Source: Oscillospiraceae bacterium (GTDB lineage: Bacteria; Bacillota; Clostridia; Oscillospirales; Oscillospiraceae). From it: a stretch of DNA of 8,287 nucleotides. Of this stretch, positions 7,272-8,287 are shown one piece after another. The notes beneath the pieces were generated by a model. That model ran no database searches. It had not been told where the DNA came from and saw nothing but the letters and a program-made list of their open reading frames with translations. The DNA lies in the NCBI GenBank assembly GCA_017936205.1, contig JAGBGB010000265.1, positions 1 through 8,287 on the forward strand, written 5' to 3'. Position 1 is the first letter of the stretch. The number at the start of each line of letters is the position of its first letter. Made by a program: the position numbers and the translations under genes.

Positions 7272-7287
7272 CCGCCGCATAAGGCGG
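7272..7287 (+). other. Small leader hairpin just before the ribosome binding site
   Basis: CCGCC (7272-7276) can pair with GGCGG (7283-7287) around a GCATAA loop. It lies in the predicted leader and ends five bases before AAAGGA (7293-7298). It could stabilise the mRNA or modulate ribosome access. It is only five base pairs, so it may be incidental. Confidence 0.35.
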
Positions 7288-7306
7288 ATAAGAAAGGATT
7301 TTTGCA

Positions 7307-7999
7307 ATGATTTACACAACAGAAGTACAGCATATGTGTCCGGTTGCAAAGGGTGCATACCATGGTCCCGCTCCCATTCCCGAAGAGGGCAAGTGGGTAC
7401 AAGCTAAGCAGATCAGCGACATTTCCGGCTTCACCCATGGTGTAGGCTGGTGTGCTCCCCAGCAGGGCGCCTGCAAGCTGACCCTCAATGTCAAGGAAGG
7501 CATCATTGAAGAAGCTCTCATTGAGACTCTGGGCTGCTCCGGCATGACCCATTCCGCTGCTATGGCTTCCGAGATCCTCATCGGCAAGACCCTTCTGGAA
7601 GCTCTGAACACCGACCTTGTCTGCGACGCAATCAACGTAGCAATGCGTGAGATCTTCAAGCAGCTTGCTTACGGCCGCAGCCAGACCGCTTTCTCCGAAA
7701 ACGGCCTTCCCGTTGGCGCTTCTCTGGAAGACCTTGGTAAGGGTCTTCGTTCTCAGGTTGGTACCATGTTCGGTACCCGTGAGAAGGGCGTTCGTTACCT
7801 TGAGATGGCTGAGGGCTATGTTCTCAACATCGCACTGGACGATGATTCCGAAGTAATCGGCTACAAGTTCGTACATCTTGGCAAGATGATGGAAGCAATC
7901 CGCAAGGGCGTTGATCCTCGCGAAGCTTACGAGCAGAACATCAAGACCTATGGTCGTTATGATGATGCTGCACGTTACATCGACCCGAGAAAAGAATAA
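7307..7999 (+). CDS. NifU/IscU-like iron-sulfur cluster scaffold family protein
   Basis: 230 residues. AAAGGA (7293-7298) lies eight bases before the ATG. Residues about 45-120 resemble the IscU/NifU N-terminal scaffold domain. CKLTLNVKEGIIEEALIETL runs into GCSG (76-79), then ASEILIGKTLLEAL (87-100), matching the CGD-x-GC-x-AS-x-GK-x-EA order of that family. Cysteines lie at 11, 49, 56, 77 and 106. The canonical HC near the end of IscU is absent, and residues 120-230 extend past the usual IscU core. The C-terminal half contains MAEGYVLNIALDDDSEVIGY and ends in ARYIDPRKE. Members of this subgroup are, to my recollection, annotated as cluster assembly scaffolds on similarity alone and sit next to a GGGtGRT protein, as here. 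The cysteines could hold a metal or Fe-S cluster. Whether it is a true scaffold is open. Restricted codon choice and the promoter suggest high expression. Confidence 0.83.
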   Translation: MIYTTEVQHMCPVAKGAYHGPAPIPEEGKWVQAKQISDISGFTHGVGWCAPQQGACKLTLNVKEGIIEEALIETLGCSGMTHSAAMASEILIGKTLLEALNTDLVCDAINVAMREIFKQLAYGRSQTAFSENGLPVGASLEDLGKGLRSQVGTMFGTREKGVRYLEMAEGYVLNIALDDDSEVIGYKFVHLGKMMEAIRKGVDPREAYEQNIKTYGRYDDAARYIDPRKE

Positions 8000-8017
8000 G
8001 GAAGGGAGGATATCATA

Positions 8018-8287
8018 ATGGCATTGTTTGAAGGTTACGAGAGACGTATTGATACCATCAACAAGTATCTCGCTGAATATGGCTTCGCTTCTCTGGAAGA
8101 AGCAAAGGAACTGACCCTTTCCAAGGGCATCGACGTTGACGCCATCGTTAAGGGCGTTCAGCCCATCGCATTCGAGAATGCATCCTGGGCATATACCCTC
8201 GGCGCAGCTATCGCAATCAAGAAGGGCATCACCAACGCTGCTGACGCTGTTGAAGCAATCGGCATTGGTCTGCAGGCATTCTGTATC
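8018..8287 (+). CDS. GGGtGRT family protein (N-terminal part, runs off right edge)
   Basis: 90 codons are present and the frame is open to the edge. GGAGG (8005-8009) lies eight bases before the ATG, and the gap from the upstream stop is only 18 bases, so the two genes are one operon. The protein starts MALFEGYERRIDTINKYLAE, followed by LEEAKELTLSKGIDVDAIVK, QPIAFENASWAYTLGAAIAI and GLQAFCI. I recognise this N-terminus as that of the roughly 330-residue GGGtGRT proteins, named for a Gly-rich motif near the C-terminus that is not in this window. The family has no established reaction. It is predicted soluble and cytoplasmic. Its constant partner is a NifU-like protein, which suggests a metal- or Fe-S-dependent complex. 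Codon choice is as biased as in its neighbour. Confidence 0.82.
   Translation, partial: MALFEGYERRIDTINKYLAEYGFASLEEAKELTLSKGIDVDAIVKGVQPIAFENASWAYTLGAAIAIKKGITNAADAVEAIGIGLQAFCI

Noticed and set aside
7166..7876. 236-codon minus-strand open frame opposite the NifU-like gene
   Set aside because: It lies antisense to a well-recognised gene with strong codon bias, which often opens the opposite frame. It has no family resemblance, and it would have to run through the terminator and promoter.
1..8287. CRISPR array, tRNA or rRNA genes, insertion sequence ends or prophage genes
   Set aside because: I saw no short regularly spaced direct repeats, no tRNA-like cloverleaf or CCA end, no transposase or integrase frames and no terminal inverted repeats. 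The only repeats are protein-domain duplications inside the secreted protein gene.

Overview
The window looks like a chromosomal segment of a low-to-mid GC Gram-positive anaerobe of the Clostridia, probably a gut Oscillospirales/Ruminococcaceae-type bacterium. This is inferred from the purine-rich Shine-Dalgarno sites (AGGAGG, AGGTGA), the near-consensus housekeeping promoters with 17-base spacers, and gene families typical of these bacteria. Gene order and homology were judged by eye only.

Layout from left to right: (1) complement 1-259, the N-terminal 86 codons of an acyltransferase-3 type membrane O-acyltransferase running off the left edge. (2) 408-4142, a large secreted protein with a signal peptide, three LamG-like repeats of exactly 202 residues, a calcineurin-like metallophosphoesterase domain and a duplicated C-terminal domain. 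(3) A strong GC-rich hairpin at 4160-4196 between convergent genes. (4) Complement 4226-5596, a MATE-family efflux transporter. (5) A divergent promoter region of about 210 bases. (6) 5809-7137, a membrane-anchored NAGPA-type phosphodiester glycosidase whose reading frame begins right after a perfect ribosome binding site but has no ATG, GTG, TTG or CTG there, so AUU or AUC appears to be the start. (7) A classic terminator at 7144-7184. (8) A TTGACA-17-TATAAT promoter driving a two-gene operon: a NifU/IscU-like scaffold protein (7307-7999) and the beginning of a 'GGGtGRT' family protein (8018 to the right edge).

The left three quarters is mostly envelope-related: an O-acyltransferase, a secreted carbohydrate-binding phosphoesterase, an exporter and a membrane-tethered phosphodiester glycosidase. 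Each appears to be its own transcription unit, so a shared pathway is only an inference. The right end is different: a tightly spaced pair with a consensus promoter and a visibly restricted codon choice, suggesting high expression. That pair is conserved in anaerobic Firmicutes as far as I recall, with no established function. It is the best candidate here for an undescribed system. The strangest single sequence observation is the non-canonical start of the glycosidase gene.
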